The notes under the pieces were generated by a model. It had not been told where the DNA came from and ran no database searches. It saw only the letters and a program-made list of their open reading frames with translations. Shown piece after piece: positions 8,721 through 17,774 of a stretch of DNA of 64,000 nt (position 1 is the first letter of the stretch; each line of letters starts with the position of its first letter). This DNA is from Micromonospora peucetia. Lineage in GTDB: Bacteria > Actinomycetota > Actinomycetes > Mycobacteriales > Micromonosporaceae. The position numbers and the translations under genes are program-made. The stretch lies in assembly GCF_900091625.1 (NCBI RefSeq), contig NZ_FMIC01000002.1, positions 3,100,001 through 3,164,000 of the forward strand. Reading direction: 5' to 3'.

Positions 8721-9293
8721 TCAGACCGAGTGTGGCGGTCGCGTCTCGTGGATGGCCAGTTCCTCGGCGCTCGCGCCACCGCCGGCCGAACCCGCGTCGT
8801 ACGCCACCGAGTCGGTCTCCTGGTCGGTGTGCGCCCCCTCGTCCGGTTCGACGAGCCGGCCGACCTGGCCGTCGGCGACCGTGCCGAGCCTGCCGTGGTC
8901 GTAGACGGAGACCGGCGAGTTCGGGTCGGAGGTGGGGCCGGGGTCGATCACGTCCGCGTCGAGCTGGGCCTGCGCCGCGGCCTCCTCGCTGTCGGCCTCG
9001 GCGGCGATGTCCGGGTCGACGGGCCCGGCCAGCGGGTCGTCGGCCGGGCGTTCGAGCTGCTCCCGGTCGAGCTTGTAGTCCAGCGACTCGCCGTCGAGCT
9101 GCTCCTCGGCGGTGGTCCCGAACCGGTCCACCGCGACCGGCGTCCGGTCACCGGGCAACTGGGCCGGCTCCGGGCCGTCCGCCTCGCGCCCGGTCAGGAC
9201 GTCGTCGTTGGCGCTCGAGTCGTCGTCGGCGGTGTCGGGCAGGCCCTCCGCCTCGGGGTCGGACACGGGGGTCGGGTACTCGTCGTCGCGCAT
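8721..9293 (-). CDS. DUF5709 domain protein
   Basis: 190 residues, highly acidic (many Asp, Glu and Ala) with no membrane segment. The C-terminal part has the pattern I associate with DUF5709: VGRLVEPDEGAHTDQETDSVA followed by SAEELAIHE. The N-terminal half is low-complexity and acidic, with two similar RFG..AEEQLDGESLD and QLERPADDP blocks. Such proteins are common in actinobacteria and have no known function. The gene is convergent with the MacR-like regulator and just downstream of the STAS-ATPase gene on the same strand. Confidence 0.8.
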   Translation of the reverse strand: MRDDEYPTPVSDPEAEGLPDTADDDSSANDDVLTGREADGPEPAQLPGDRTPVAVDRFGTTAEEQLDGESLDYKLDREQLERPADDPLAGPVDPDIAAEADSEEAAAQAQLDADVIDPGPTSDPNSPVSVYDHGRLGTVADGQVGRLVEPDEGAHTDQETDSVAYDAGSAGGGASAEELAIHETRPPHSV

Positions 9294-9345
9294 GGCAGAT
9301 CACTACCCACTGCCCTCCCGGCATAACCGGTACCGCCCGTGGCCA

Positions 9346-10113
9346 TCAGGGCGAAAGGGGCACGTCGGGGGACGGAAGGGCCGGATCGGGGCGGCGGGCC
9401 GCGGCCTCGTCGTCGGCGTGCAGCACACACCAGACGACCTTGCCGTCCGGGACCCGGCTGCTGCCCCAGCTACGGGCGACGGTGTCGATCAGCAGCAGGC
9501 CCCGCCCGCCCGCGGTGTCCAGCGGGGCCGACCCGGTGAACGTCGGCTGCCGGGACGAGTGGTCGCGTACCGCCAGGTGCAGGGTGTCGTTCCGGGGCGC
9601 CAGGCGGACCGTCATCGTGGTGTGCGCGTGGGCGACGACGTTGTTCACCATCTCGGTGACCGCGATGCAGGCCGGCTCGACCAGCTCGTGCAGGTTCCAG
9701 CGGTCACACCCCTCGGCCACGAGCTGCCGGGCCTGCCGGGCGGCCCCGACGACGGGCGGAAGGTCGGCGCCGACCACCGCGGCCGGCGGCGTGGCGGCCA
9801 GCCCGGCCCTCGCCCCGGCCAGGGTGGGCCAGGCCGGCACCCCCTCGACGGCGCCGGTCGGATCACAGAGCAGCAGGTCGGCGGCGGGCCAGTCGCGTAT
9901 CTCCCGGCGCACCTCGGCGAAGACGCCCCCGGCCACCGGGTCGGCCACCCGCAGGCCGGTGAGGTCGGCGACCACCGGGCCGGGCCGGCCGCAGAGCCGG
10001 GCGAGCAGGCCGTCGCGCACCACGTCGACGCCGGACCGGTCGAGCACTCCGGTCAGCCGGACCACCTCGGAGGCCTCGTCGGTCTCCACCCGGCAGCGCA
10101 CATCGGTCGGCAT
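9346..10113 (-). CDS. STAS domain fused to anti-sigma-type ATPase
   Basis: 255 residues with two regions. Residues 1-105 resemble a STAS domain (anti-sigma-antagonist fold: VRLTGVLDRSGVDVVRDGLLA, VVADLTGLRVAD). Residues 120-235 form a HATPase module with N-box AVTEMVNNVVAHAH, G1-like AVRDHSSRQP and G2 GGRGLLLIDTVARSWG. Joining antagonist and kinase-like folds in one chain suggests a self-contained switch in sigma-factor or stress control. The ATG start at 10113 is clear. Downstream of the SDR gene in the same direction (59 bp apart). Confidence 0.82.
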   Translation of the reverse strand: MPTDVRCRVETDEASEVVRLTGVLDRSGVDVVRDGLLARLCGRPGPVVADLTGLRVADPVAGGVFAEVRREIRDWPAADLLLCDPTGAVEGVPAWPTLAGARAGLAATPPAAVVGADLPPVVGAARQARQLVAEGCDRWNLHELVEPACIAVTEMVNNVVAHAHTTMTVRLAPRNDTLHLAVRDHSSRQPTFTGSAPLDTAGGRGLLLIDTVARSWGSSRVPDGKVVWCVLHADDEAAARRPDPALPSPDVPLSP

Positions 10114-10172
10114 GATCGCCCCATTGTGCACCGCCGGCCCGGATCGCGCACCCGACCGCTCGGCCCCTGGCA

Positions 10173-11171
10173 TCAGCGGTCCGTCCGCGCTCGGCGGGTC
10201 ATCGCGGCCACCGTCCCGACAGCCGTCCCCGCCGCCGCCAACCCGAAGGCGGCGGTCATCCGGACCAGGTGCCGTCGCCGGCCGTGCCAGTCGCCCCCGC
10301 GCCGTGCCGCCGCGTCCGCGTGGAAGACGTTGCCGGTGCTGTCCGGCCGAGGGGCGGGCCCGAACTGGGTGCGGTGCGCGTACCAGCCGAGGACCCGCTC
10401 GGCGAGCGCCGGGGCGAGCCGCCACTGGAGGCCGATCAGCCGGGCGGCCCCGCCGGCGTACGCCTCGCGCCGGGGGCGGCGCAGCAGCCGGACGATCGTC
10501 TCGGCCACCACCTCCGGCGGATAGACCGGGGGCGGCGGCACCAGTTCCCGGCCGCTGTGGTTGGCGGCGTGCCGGAAGAACGGGGTGTCGATGGTGGCCG
10601 GCAGCACCGTACAGATCGAGACGTTGCCCCGCCCGGTGACCCGCATCTCCTGGCGGACCGTGTTGGCGAGCCCGCGGATGCCGTGCTTCGTGGCGTTGTA
10701 CGCCGACTGGTAGGGCATCGCCACCTCGGCCAGCACCGAGGCGTTGTTGACCAGCACCCCGCCACCCGCCGCGCTCAGCTGGGGCAGGGCGGCCCGGGTG
10801 CCGTACGCGGCACCGAGCAGGTTCACCTCCAGCACCCGCCGGAACTCCTCCACCGGAATCTCGTCGAAGAGCCCGACCACGCCGACCGCGGCGTTGTTGA
10901 CCCAGCCGTCGATCCGGCCGAACTCGGCGACCGCGCGGGCGGCGAGCCGTTCCACGGCCGCCGGGTCGGTCACGTCGGTCGGCACCACCAGTGCCCGCCC
11001 GCCCAGCTCCCGGCACCGCTGGGCGACCTCCTCCAGGGCCACTTCGCTCCGGGCGGCCAGCACGACGGCGGTGCCGCGCCGGGCGAGGGCGTACGCGGTG
11101 GCCGTACCGATGCCGCTGGAGGCGCCGGTGAGCACGACGGTGGCGTCGGCGAGGCTGCGGGTGAGAGGCAT
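10173..11171 (-). CDS. Short-chain dehydrogenase/reductase with C-terminal extension
   Basis: 332 residues. The first 250 are a classical SDR: dinucleotide loop TGASSGIGTATA, VNNAAVG, active-site Ser in NNASVLAEVAM and the YNATKHG catalytic Tyr/Lys. The remaining 80 residues form a basic tail with a terminal hydrophobic helix (about 305-322), which could anchor it to the membrane. Substrate unknown; SDRs with this tail are often annotated as SDR family oxidoreductases. The start ATG 11171 is placed by the conserved N-terminus. Confidence 0.85.
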   Translation of the reverse strand: MPLTRSLADATVVLTGASSGIGTATAYALARRGTAVVLAARSEVALEEVAQRCRELGGRALVVPTDVTDPAAVERLAARAVAEFGRIDGWVNNAAVGVVGLFDEIPVEEFRRVLEVNLLGAAYGTRAALPQLSAAGGGVLVNNASVLAEVAMPYQSAYNATKHGIRGLANTVRQEMRVTGRGNVSICTVLPATIDTPFFRHAANHSGRELVPPPPVYPPEVVAETIVRLLRRPRREAYAGGAARLIGLQWRLAPALAERVLGWYAHRTQFGPAPRPDSTGNVFHADAAARRGGDWHGRRRHLVRMTAAFGLAAAGTAVGTVAAMTRRARTDR

Positions 11172-11377
11172 TCTTCGCCCGTACCCCCGCTGACATGGCT
11201 CATGCGACCGACGTCGGCCGGATGACCGTGCAGCCGGGCGGCATCCGGCAACAGTTGCCGTCGCGCAAGTACCTGCCGGGCTCTTCCCGATCTGCCAGGT
11301 TTCGGCTCCCGGGGGTTCGGTTAATGGGACCCTCTGACCGAGGACCACCACTTGAGAAGATCGCATGGAGGTGACCC

Positions 11378-12580
11378 ATGCGCGTCGGCCTCGTCTGCGC
11401 GCACGCCGGCCCGCCCAGGGGCGCCGACGGCCTGACCGTCGGCACCCACCAGCACATCGCCCGGGTCGCCGCCGAACTCGCCGCGCGGGGCCACGACGTC
11501 CGGGTGTACGAACGCCGGGACGACCCGGACCTGCCGGAGACGGCGACGGTCGACGGCTACCGGGTGGAGCGGGTGCCGATCGGCCCGGCCGCCCCGCTGC
11601 CCACCGCGGAGCTGGTGCCGCACGTGTCCGCGTTCGGCGCCTGGCTGGCCGACCGGTGGGCGGGTGACTGGCGTCCCGAGGTGGTGCACGGGCACTACTG
11701 GATCGGCGGGCTGGCCGCCGCGCACGCCGTCCGCGAGACCGACGTCCCGGTGGTGCAGACCTTCCACTCCCTCGGCGTCGAGCAGCTGCGCCACCTCGGC
11801 CGACAGTACGACGGGCCGGGGGAGCGGATCCCGCTGGAGCGGGCGCTGACCCGGGCGGTGGACATCGCGGTCGCCCAGTGCAACGACGAGGTCGACGAGC
11901 TGACCCGGATGGGACTGCAACGCGCCTCCGTGGCGATGGTGCCGGCCGGCGTCGACACCGCGCAGTTCCACCCCGACGGCGAAGCCGCCCCCCGCGACCA
12001 GCGGGCCCGGATCCTCTCCGTCGGCGGGCTCTCGCCCGGGCACGGCCAGGAGGACCTGATCCGGGCCATGCGGCTGGTCGGCGACGCCGAACTGGTGATC
12101 GCCGGCGGCCCGCCCGCCGGGCAGCTCACCAACCACGCCGAGGCCCGGCGGCTGGGCGAGCTGGCCGAACGCAACGGGGTGGCCGAGCAGGTGAAGCTGG
12201 TGGGTGCGGTGCCGCACGACCAGATGGCCACCTGGTACCGCTCGGCGGACGTGGTCGCCTGCACCCCGCGCTACTCCTCCGCCGGCCGGGTGTCGCTGGA
12301 GGCGATGGCCTGCGGGGTGCCGGTCGTCGGCTACGCCATGGGCGGGATCGCCGACGCGGTGGTCGACGAGGTCACCGGCCGGCTGGTGCCGCCGGGCGAC
12401 GTCCGCACGCTGGGCGTGACGCTGCGCCGGCTGCTCGGTGACAACGCCGGGCGGTTCGCGTACGGGCACGCCGCCGTGGACCGGGTGCGGTGCAGCTACA
12501 CCTGGGAACGGACGGCGGGCGCGCTGGAGCGCCTCTACGAGCGGGTGGTGAGCCGCCGCAAGCCGGTCGAGGCGGCCTGA
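11378..12580 (+). CDS. Glycosyltransferase, GT4-like
   Basis: 400 residues in two Rossmann halves (GT-B fold). N-terminal motifs include VCAHAGPP, GTHQHIARVAAELAARGHDV and VVHGHYWIGGL. The C-terminal nucleotide-sugar site includes SVGGLSPGHGQEDLIRAM and the retaining EX7E-type region around SLEAMACGVPVVG. It transfers a sugar from a nucleotide donor to an unknown acceptor. The start has a good GGAGGTG site. It is divergent from the SDR, and the 206-bp spacer between them is otherwise empty. The residues of MshA that set substrate choice cannot be judged here. Confidence 0.88.
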   Translation: MRVGLVCAHAGPPRGADGLTVGTHQHIARVAAELAARGHDVRVYERRDDPDLPETATVDGYRVERVPIGPAAPLPTAELVPHVSAFGAWLADRWAGDWRPEVVHGHYWIGGLAAAHAVRETDVPVVQTFHSLGVEQLRHLGRQYDGPGERIPLERALTRAVDIAVAQCNDEVDELTRMGLQRASVAMVPAGVDTAQFHPDGEAAPRDQRARILSVGGLSPGHGQEDLIRAMRLVGDAELVIAGGPPAGQLTNHAEARRLGELAERNGVAEQVKLVGAVPHDQMATWYRSADVVACTPRYSSAGRVSLEAMACGVPVVGYAMGGIADAVVDEVTGRLVPPGDVRTLGVTLRRLLGDNAGRFAYGHAAVDRVRCSYTWERTAGALERLYERVVSRRKPVEAA

Positions 12581-12591
12581 CGGACCGTCCT

Positions 12592-13488
12592 CTACAGCGG
12601 GCGGCCGGGCACCCCGACGCCGACCATGCCCCGGTCCCGTTCCCCGGCGACGGCGTGGTGGTGCTGGGGTTCGGCGTACCGGGTGAGACCGATGACCGCG
12701 GCGAGGGTGACCAGGAACCCGACCGCGGCGAGCCACTCCCGCCCGGGCCAGATCTTGTCGTTGAGCAGCAGCAGACCGACGATCGCGGCGGGCACCGCCC
12801 CGGCGGCGTCCATCGCCGCCACGGCGGCCGTGGTCGAGCCGCGCTGCATGGCCAGGCCGAGCAGTAGCTGACCGACGATCGAGTGGGCGATCAGCAGGTA
12901 GAGCAGCGGGTCCTGGACGAAGGCCTCCGGCGTCGGGGCGGAGGCCAGCGGTCGGGCGGCCACCGCGGCGGCGGAGAACGCCAGCCCGGCCAGCGCGCCG
13001 AGGGCCACCGAACCGGGCGCCCCGTGCAGGCGTACCGCGAAGAAGCCGACCACCGCGATCACGCCGAGCGTCACCGCCAGGACGATCATGCCGGCGGTGC
13101 CGAGCGGCTTCGCCGGCGCGGGCTCGGCGGAGAGCACCAGCGCGGTGATCCCGGCGAACAACAGCACCAGCAGGGCCACCTCGGCGGCCGGCAACCGCCA
13201 CTTCAGCACCAGCACGCCGAACAGGGCGGTGACCCCGAGCCCGGCGGCGACGCTGGACTGGACCAGGAAGAGCGGCAGGTCCCGGCGGGCCAGCAGGGCC
13301 AGCACGAAACCGGCCACCTGACAGCCCAGCCCGATCAGGTAGGTGCGGTGCCCCGCCAGCCGCAGCAGCAACCCCGGGTCGAAGGTGTGGTGCACGGTGG
13401 TGCGGGCGGCGGCCACCGACTGGAACAGGTTGGCTACGCCGTACGCGACGATCATCGCCGCGAGGAAACACCAACCGGAGGAGACCAC
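12592..13488 (-). CDS. DMT-superfamily membrane transporter (EamA-like)
   Basis: 298 residues with about nine or ten hydrophobic helices in two halves, typical of drug/metabolite transporters. GTG 13488 begins just before the first helix; ATG 13455 is an alternative. The last 25 residues are hydrophilic and His-rich (QHHHAVAGE). It lies 26 bp after hisN in the same direction and may be transcribed with aroA-rsgA-hisN. The substrate is unknown. Confidence 0.8.
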   Translation of the reverse strand: MVSSGWCFLAAMIVAYGVANLFQSVAAARTTVHHTFDPGLLLRLAGHRTYLIGLGCQVAGFVLALLARRDLPLFLVQSSVAAGLGVTALFGVLVLKWRLPAAEVALLVLLFAGITALVLSAEPAPAKPLGTAGMIVLAVTLGVIAVVGFFAVRLHGAPGSVALGALAGLAFSAAAVAARPLASAPTPEAFVQDPLLYLLIAHSIVGQLLLGLAMQRGSTTAAVAAMDAAGAVPAAIVGLLLLNDKIWPGREWLAAVGFLVTLAAVIGLTRYAEPQHHHAVAGERDRGMVGVGVPGRPL

Positions 13489-13514
13489 CTGGCGAGGATA
13501 GAGGCTGCCGGAGG

Positions 13515-14333
13515 TCAGTGCTCGGTTGGCTGACCCAGCCGGGAGAGGATGTCGGCGTGCAGCGCGCCGTTGCTGGCCACGGCGCTGTTCTCGGTGCCGG
13601 CGTCGCCGGAGGGGGCGGGCCGGCCGGCCAGGTCGGTGAACGTTCCGCCCGCCTCGGTGACGATCGGCACCAGCGCGGCGACGTCCCACAGCGACAGCTC
13701 CGGCTCCACCATCACGTCCAGCGCGCCCTCGGCCAGCAGCATGTAGCCGTAGAAGTCGCCGTACGCCCGGCTGCGCCAGGTGTCCCGCATGAGCTGGAGC
13801 ATCGCGTCCAGCCGGCCGGTGGACTCCCAGCCGGTCAGGGACGAGTAACAGATGCTGGCGTCGGCGAGATCCCGGACCGCGGAGACCCGGATCGGGGCGC
13901 CGCCAGCGGCGTCCGGGCCCGCGTACGCGCCCTCGCCGAGCGCGCCCCACCAGCGGCGGCCGAGCGCCGGCGCGGAGACCAGCCCGGCGACCGGGCGGTC
14001 GGACTCGAGCAGCGCGATCAGGGTGGCCCAGACCGGCACGCCGCGGATGAAGTTCTTCGTGCCGTCGATCGGGTCGACCACCCAGCGCCGGCCGTCCGGG
14101 CCGCTGGCCGGCTCCTCGCCGTACTCCTCGCCGAGCAGGCCGTCGCCCGGCCGGTGCGCGGCCAGCAGCGCGCGGATCTCCCGCTCCACGGCGGTGTCCG
14201 CGTCGGAGACCGGGGTCAGGTCGGGTTTCGCCTCGACCCGCAGGTCGAGCGCGCGGAACCGGGCCGTGGAGACGGCGTCGGCGGCGTCGGCGAGCAGGTG
14301 GGCGAGGGCGATGTCGTCGGCATACCCGGGCAT
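13515..14333 (-). CDS. hisN: Histidinol-phosphatase, inositol monophosphatase family
   Basis: 272 residues. It carries the IMPase metal sites: GEEYG, the DPIDGTKNF motif and WDVAALVPIVTEAGG. In actinobacteria the member encoded beside aroA and rsgA is HisN, which removes phosphate from L-histidinol phosphate in histidine synthesis. Location and length support that assignment over a plain inositol phosphatase. ATG 14333 is preceded by TACCGT at 6 nt and no Shine-Dalgarno, so the mRNA may be leaderless from an internal promoter; a TTG two codons upstream is the alternative. Confidence 0.88.
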   Translation of the reverse strand: MPGYADDIALAHLLADAADAVSTARFRALDLRVEAKPDLTPVSDADTAVEREIRALLAAHRPGDGLLGEEYGEEPASGPDGRRWVVDPIDGTKNFIRGVPVWATLIALLESDRPVAGLVSAPALGRRWWGALGEGAYAGPDAAGGAPIRVSAVRDLADASICYSSLTGWESTGRLDAMLQLMRDTWRSRAYGDFYGYMLLAEGALDVMVEPELSLWDVAALVPIVTEAGGTFTDLAGRPAPSGDAGTENSAVASNGALHADILSRLGQPTEH

Positions 14334-14357
14334 ACGCAAACGGTAGCGACGCCTGGG

Positions 14358-15446
14358 TCACGACCCGGCGAGTGGGTCGCCCGGATTCCGCTGGTCGGGC
14401 TCGCCGCGGGCGTCGCCCTCCCCGGACCGGGAGGCCAGCAACCGGCGGTACGACGCCAGCCGGCGCGGGTCGGCCCTGCCGGCGGCCACCCAGGCGTCCA
14501 GGCCGCAGTCGGTCGCGTCGGGCGTGTGCGGGCAGTTGGCGGGGCAGTCGACCGTCCCCTCGACCAGATCGGGGAAGCCGTGCAGCAGGCTGTCGGCCGA
14601 GACGTGTGCCAGCCCGAAGCTGCGTACGCCCGGGGTGTCGACGATCCAACCCGCGTCGTCGTCGCGGTCGGGCAGCCGGGGCAGTCGCAGCGCCACCGCG
14701 CTCGTGGAGGTGTGCCGGCCCCGGCCGATCGCGCTGACCGTGCCGACCGCTCGGGCGGCGTCCGGCACGAGGCGGTTGACCAGCGTCGACTTGCCCACCC
14801 CGGAGTGCCCCACCATGACCGAGATCCGCCCGGCGAGCAGGCTGCGCAGGGCGTCGAGGTCGGACTCTGGGCGGATCAGCACGTACGGCAGTTCCAGCTC
14901 GGTGTAGTAGCCGAGCACGGTCTCGGGGCCGGCCAGGTCGGCCTTGGTGAGGCAGAGCAGCGGCTCGATGTCGGCGTCGTACGCGGCCACCAGGCACCGG
15001 TCGATGAAGCCGGTGCGCGGTGGCGGGTCGGCGAGTGCGCTGACGATGACCAACTGGTCGGCGTTGGCGACGACCACCCGTTCCAGCCGCCCCTCGGCGG
15101 TGGTCTCGTCGTCGTCGGCGGTGCGCCGCAGCACCGACGTACGCTCGGCGATCCGGACGATCCGGGCCAGCGCCCCGGCCGCACCGGAGGTGTCCCCGAC
15201 CAGGCCGACCCGGTCGCCGACCACCACCGACTTGCGTCCCAGCTCCCGGGCCCGCATGGCGGTGATCATGGGCGCGTCCGGCCCGGTGCCGGGCAGCACG
15301 CACGTGTAGCGGCCCCGGTCGACGGCGATCACGAAGCCGTCCACCGCGTCGGAGTGCCGGGGTCGGGTGCGGGTACGCGGGCGCGACGATTTGCCGGGCC
15401 GAACCCGGACGTCGTCCTCGTCGTACTCCCGCTTTCTGGTCGCCAG
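14358..15446 (-). CDS. rsgA: Ribosome small-subunit GTPase RsgA, possible CTG start
   Basis: Circularly permuted GTPase that matures the 30S subunit. An OB-fold comes first, then TKAD (G4), GHSGVGKST (P-loop), DTPG (G3) and a zinc site of the form C-x4-C-x-H-x6-C near the end. The usual actinobacterial N-terminus (REYDEDDVRVRPGK) is present and in frame, but no ATG, GTG or TTG precedes it after the upstream TGA. The only plausible start is CTG 15446, 7 nt after a run of seven Gs. The next standard start, GTG 15344, would remove 34 conserved residues. Length is 362 from CTG or 328 from GTG. Confidence 0.9.
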   Translation of the reverse strand: MATRKREYDEDDVRVRPGKSSRPRTRTRPRHSDAVDGFVIAVDRGRYTCVLPGTGPDAPMITAMRARELGRKSVVVGDRVGLVGDTSGAAGALARIVRIAERTSVLRRTADDDETTAEGRLERVVVANADQLVIVSALADPPPRTGFIDRCLVAAYDADIEPLLCLTKADLAGPETVLGYYTELELPYVLIRPESDLDALRSLLAGRISVMVGHSGVGKSTLVNRLVPDAARAVGTVSAIGRGRHTSTSAVALRLPRLPDRDDDAGWIVDTPGVRSFGLAHVSADSLLHGFPDLVEGTVDCPANCPHTPDATDCGLDAWVAAGRADPRRLASYRRLLASRSGEGDARGEPDQRNPGDPLAGS

Positions 15447-15465
15447 GACCTGCCCCCCCGTCGTG

Positions 15466-16767
15466 TCAGCTCTTGCCGGTCACCATTGCCGACCATAGCG
15501 CCGGGAACTCGGGCATGGTCTTCGAGGTGCACGCCACGTCGCTCAACTCGATACCCGGCACGGCCAGGCCGGCCACCGCGGCGGCGTGCGCCATCCGGTG
15601 GTCGTGGTAGGTCTCGAACACCCCGCCGTGCAGCGGCCGGGGCCGGATCTCCAGCCCGTCCGGGGACTCGGTGATGTCGGCCCCGAGCGCGGCGAACTCC
15701 CGGGCCAGCGCGGTCAGCCGGTCGGTCTCGTGGCCCCGGATGTGGCCGACCCCGGTGAACCGGGACGGCGAGTCCGCGAGCATCGCCAGCGCGGTCAGTG
15801 CCGGGGTCAGCTCGCTGACGTCGGAGAGGTCGGCGTCCAGGCCGTGCACCACGCCGGTGCCCCGGACCGTCAGCCCGGCGGTGGAGAGCGTCACCTCGCC
15901 GCCCATCCGTTGGAGCAGCGAGCGGAGCTGCTCGACGGGCTGGGCGCTGCTGCGCGGCCAGCCCTGGAGGGTCACCTCCCCGCCGGTGACCAGGGCGGCG
16001 GCGAAGAACGGCACGGCGCCCGACAGGTCGGGCTCGATCTCCCAGCCGCGCCCCGTCAACGGGCCCGGCTCGACCACCCACACGTCGGGGGTGCCGTCGT
16101 CGACCGCCGCGCCGGCGGCCCGGAGCATCTGCACCGTCATCCGCAGGTGCGGCGCGGAGGGCACCGGCGGGCCCACGTGCCGGACCACCACGCCCCGGTC
16201 GAAGCGAGGCGCGGCCAGCAGCAGCCCGGAGACCAGCTGGCTGGAGGCGGAGGCGTCGATCACCACCTCGCCGCCGGTCACCCGCCCGGTGCCGAGCACG
16301 GTCAGCGGCAGGCTGCCGGTGGCGGGGGCGTCGACCCGTGCGCCGAGGGAGCGCAGCGCCCCGATCAGCGGCCCGAGGGGCCGGGTGCGGGCCTGCGGGT
16401 CGCCGTCGAAGGTGATCCGTCCGTCGGCCAGGCCCGCCACCGGCGGGACGAAGCGCATCACGGTGCCGGCCAGGCCGACGTCGACGTGCGCCGGGCCGAC
16501 CAGCGGGTGGGGGCGGACCAGCCAGCGCTCGTCGTCGCTGATCGACATGTGCGCGCCCATCGCGCGCAGCCCGGCGGCCATCAGTTCGGTGTCCCGGGCG
16601 CGCAGCGGCCCGGCCAGGGTCGACGGGCCGCTGGCCAGCGCGCTCAGCACCAGGGCACGCGCGGTCATCGACTTGGACCCGGGCAGGCGCAGCGTCGCCT
16701 CGACGGGATCGGAGGCGGTCGGAGCGGTCCACGGCTGCGGCGGCCGGGTCGCGATGAGGTTCCCCAC
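15466..16767 (-). CDS. aroA: 3-phosphoshikimate 1-carboxyvinyltransferase (EPSP synthase)
   Basis: 433 residues. It transfers enolpyruvate from PEP to shikimate 3-phosphate. The family motifs are intact: LPGSKSMTARALVLSALA, the PEP-site loop LAGTVMRF (here GLAGT where many enzymes have GNAGT), SSQLVSGLLL and the C-terminal YHDHRMAHA. It is first in the aroA-rsgA-hisN run, with 19 bp to the rsgA start proposed here. GTG 16767 has CAGAAT 6 nt upstream and no ribosome site, so leaderless initiation is likely. Divergent from the SRAP gene. Confidence 0.96.
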   Translation of the reverse strand: MGNLIATRPPQPWTAPTASDPVEATLRLPGSKSMTARALVLSALASGPSTLAGPLRARDTELMAAGLRAMGAHMSISDDERWLVRPHPLVGPAHVDVGLAGTVMRFVPPVAGLADGRITFDGDPQARTRPLGPLIGALRSLGARVDAPATGSLPLTVLGTGRVTGGEVVIDASASSQLVSGLLLAAPRFDRGVVVRHVGPPVPSAPHLRMTVQMLRAAGAAVDDGTPDVWVVEPGPLTGRGWEIEPDLSGAVPFFAAALVTGGEVTLQGWPRSSAQPVEQLRSLLQRMGGEVTLSTAGLTVRGTGVVHGLDADLSDVSELTPALTALAMLADSPSRFTGVGHIRGHETDRLTALAREFAALGADITESPDGLEIRPRPLHGGVFETYHDHRMAHAAAVAGLAVPGIELSDVACTSKTMPEFPALWSAMVTGKS

Positions 16768-16869
16768 GCCTACATTCTGCCGTGTCCCGGGGCGGGTGAG
16801 GCCGGCCGACGCCCGTACTCCCGGTCAGCGGGACAGCTGGGCGGCCTGCGGCGGGTTAGCGTGTGCGGC

Positions 16870-17580
16870 ATGTGCGGGAGGTATGCGACGACCCGGAGCG
16901 CGGGCGACCTGAGCGCGATGTTCGAGTCCCACGACGAGACCGACGGCCGGGTCGGCCCCGACCGCAACGTCGCGCCCACCGATCCGGTGCCGCTGGTGCG
17001 GGTCAGCCCGGAGGGCCACCGCGCGTTGTCGGTCGGCCGCTGGGGGCTGGTCCCGTCCTGGTCCCGGTCGCCCGCCGGCGCCGCCCGCATGATCAACGCA
17101 CGCGCGGAGACGGTCGTCACCAGCCGGGCGTACGCGAGGGCCTTCGCCCGCCGCCGCTGCCTCGTCCCGGCCGACGGCTGGTACGAGTGGGTCCGCTCGG
17201 CGGACGGGCGCAAGCAGCCCTACTACATGACCCCGCTGGACGGCTCGGTGCTCGCCTTCGCCGGCATCTGGTCGGTCTGGGAGGGCTCCGGCACTCCGCT
17301 GCTGACCTTCAGCGTGCTCACCACCGCCGCGTCGGGCGAGCTGGCCGAGGTGCACGACCGGATGCCGCTGCTGCTGCCCCGGGAACGCTGGGGGGCGTGG
17401 CTGGCGTCGACCGGTGAGCCGGAGGGGCTGCTCGCCCCGCCCCCGCCCGACTGGCTGGCGACGCTGGAGATCCGCCCGGTGGGGACGGCGGTGGGGGACG
17501 TACGCAACGACGGGCCGGAGTTGACCGTGAGAGTGCCGCTCGCCCGGGCCGCCACGCCGGAGGAAATGACGCTTTTCTGA
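16870..17580 (+). CDS. SRAP-family peptidase (YedK/HMCES-like)
   Basis: 236 residues. The protein begins Met-Cys-Gly-Arg-Tyr; after Met removal, Cys2 is the residue that crosslinks to abasic sites in single-stranded DNA in this family. Other family features are present: NVAPTDPVPLV, WGLVPSW, NARAET, CLVPADGWYEW and the late HDRMPLLL. It shields abasic lesions and forms DNA-protein crosslinks. ATG 16870 has TAGCGT exactly 7 nt upstream, a leaderless arrangement. The N-terminal Cys requirement fixes this start. Confidence 0.94.
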   Translation: MCGRYATTRSAGDLSAMFESHDETDGRVGPDRNVAPTDPVPLVRVSPEGHRALSVGRWGLVPSWSRSPAGAARMINARAETVVTSRAYARAFARRRCLVPADGWYEWVRSADGRKQPYYMTPLDGSVLAFAGIWSVWEGSGTPLLTFSVLTTAASGELAEVHDRMPLLLPRERWGAWLASTGEPEGLLAPPPPDWLATLEIRPVGTAVGDVRNDGPELTVRVPLARAATPEEMTLF

Positions 17581-17583
17581 CAG

Positions 17584-17600
17584 CCCGACACATAGTCGGG
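17584..17600 (+). terminator. Small hairpin after the SRAP gene
   Basis: CCCGAC-acata-GTCGGG, a 6-bp stem 3 nt after the stop, followed by TGTGATTTG. Weak but well placed as a terminator. Further on, GGGTGAA (17620-17626) and TTCACCC (17641-17647) form another inverted repeat upstream of the whiB promoter that could be an operator. Confidence 0.45.
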
Positions 17601-17664
17601 TGTGATTTGCCAGAGTTGCGGGTGAAACGTCGCATCGTTGTTCACCCATATTTGCCGTGAAGTC

Positions 17665-17694
17665 TTGTCCCGATGTCCGTAAGTGCGATACAAC
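17665..17694 (+). promoter_or_regulatory. Candidate promoter of the WhiB gene
   Basis: TTGTCC (17665-17670) and TACAAC (17689-17694) separated by 18 bp, a good match to housekeeping actinobacterial -35 and -10 boxes. It would give a 5' leader of about 75 nt before ATG 17775. An inverted repeat GGGTGAA/TTCACCC lies just upstream. No experiment is implied. Confidence 0.5.
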
Positions 17695-17774
17695 ACAGCG
17701 CCGGTAGTGGGCGCGACTCGCACGGGGCGGACGACGCACACCGATCTTGCCGGTCCCACGGGGGAGGTGGGTGG

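Noticed and set aside
17620..17647. GGGTGAA/TTCACCC inverted repeat as a defined operator
   Set aside because: The symmetry is real but no regulator or known consensus can be tied to it; mentioned only as context for the WhiB promoter.
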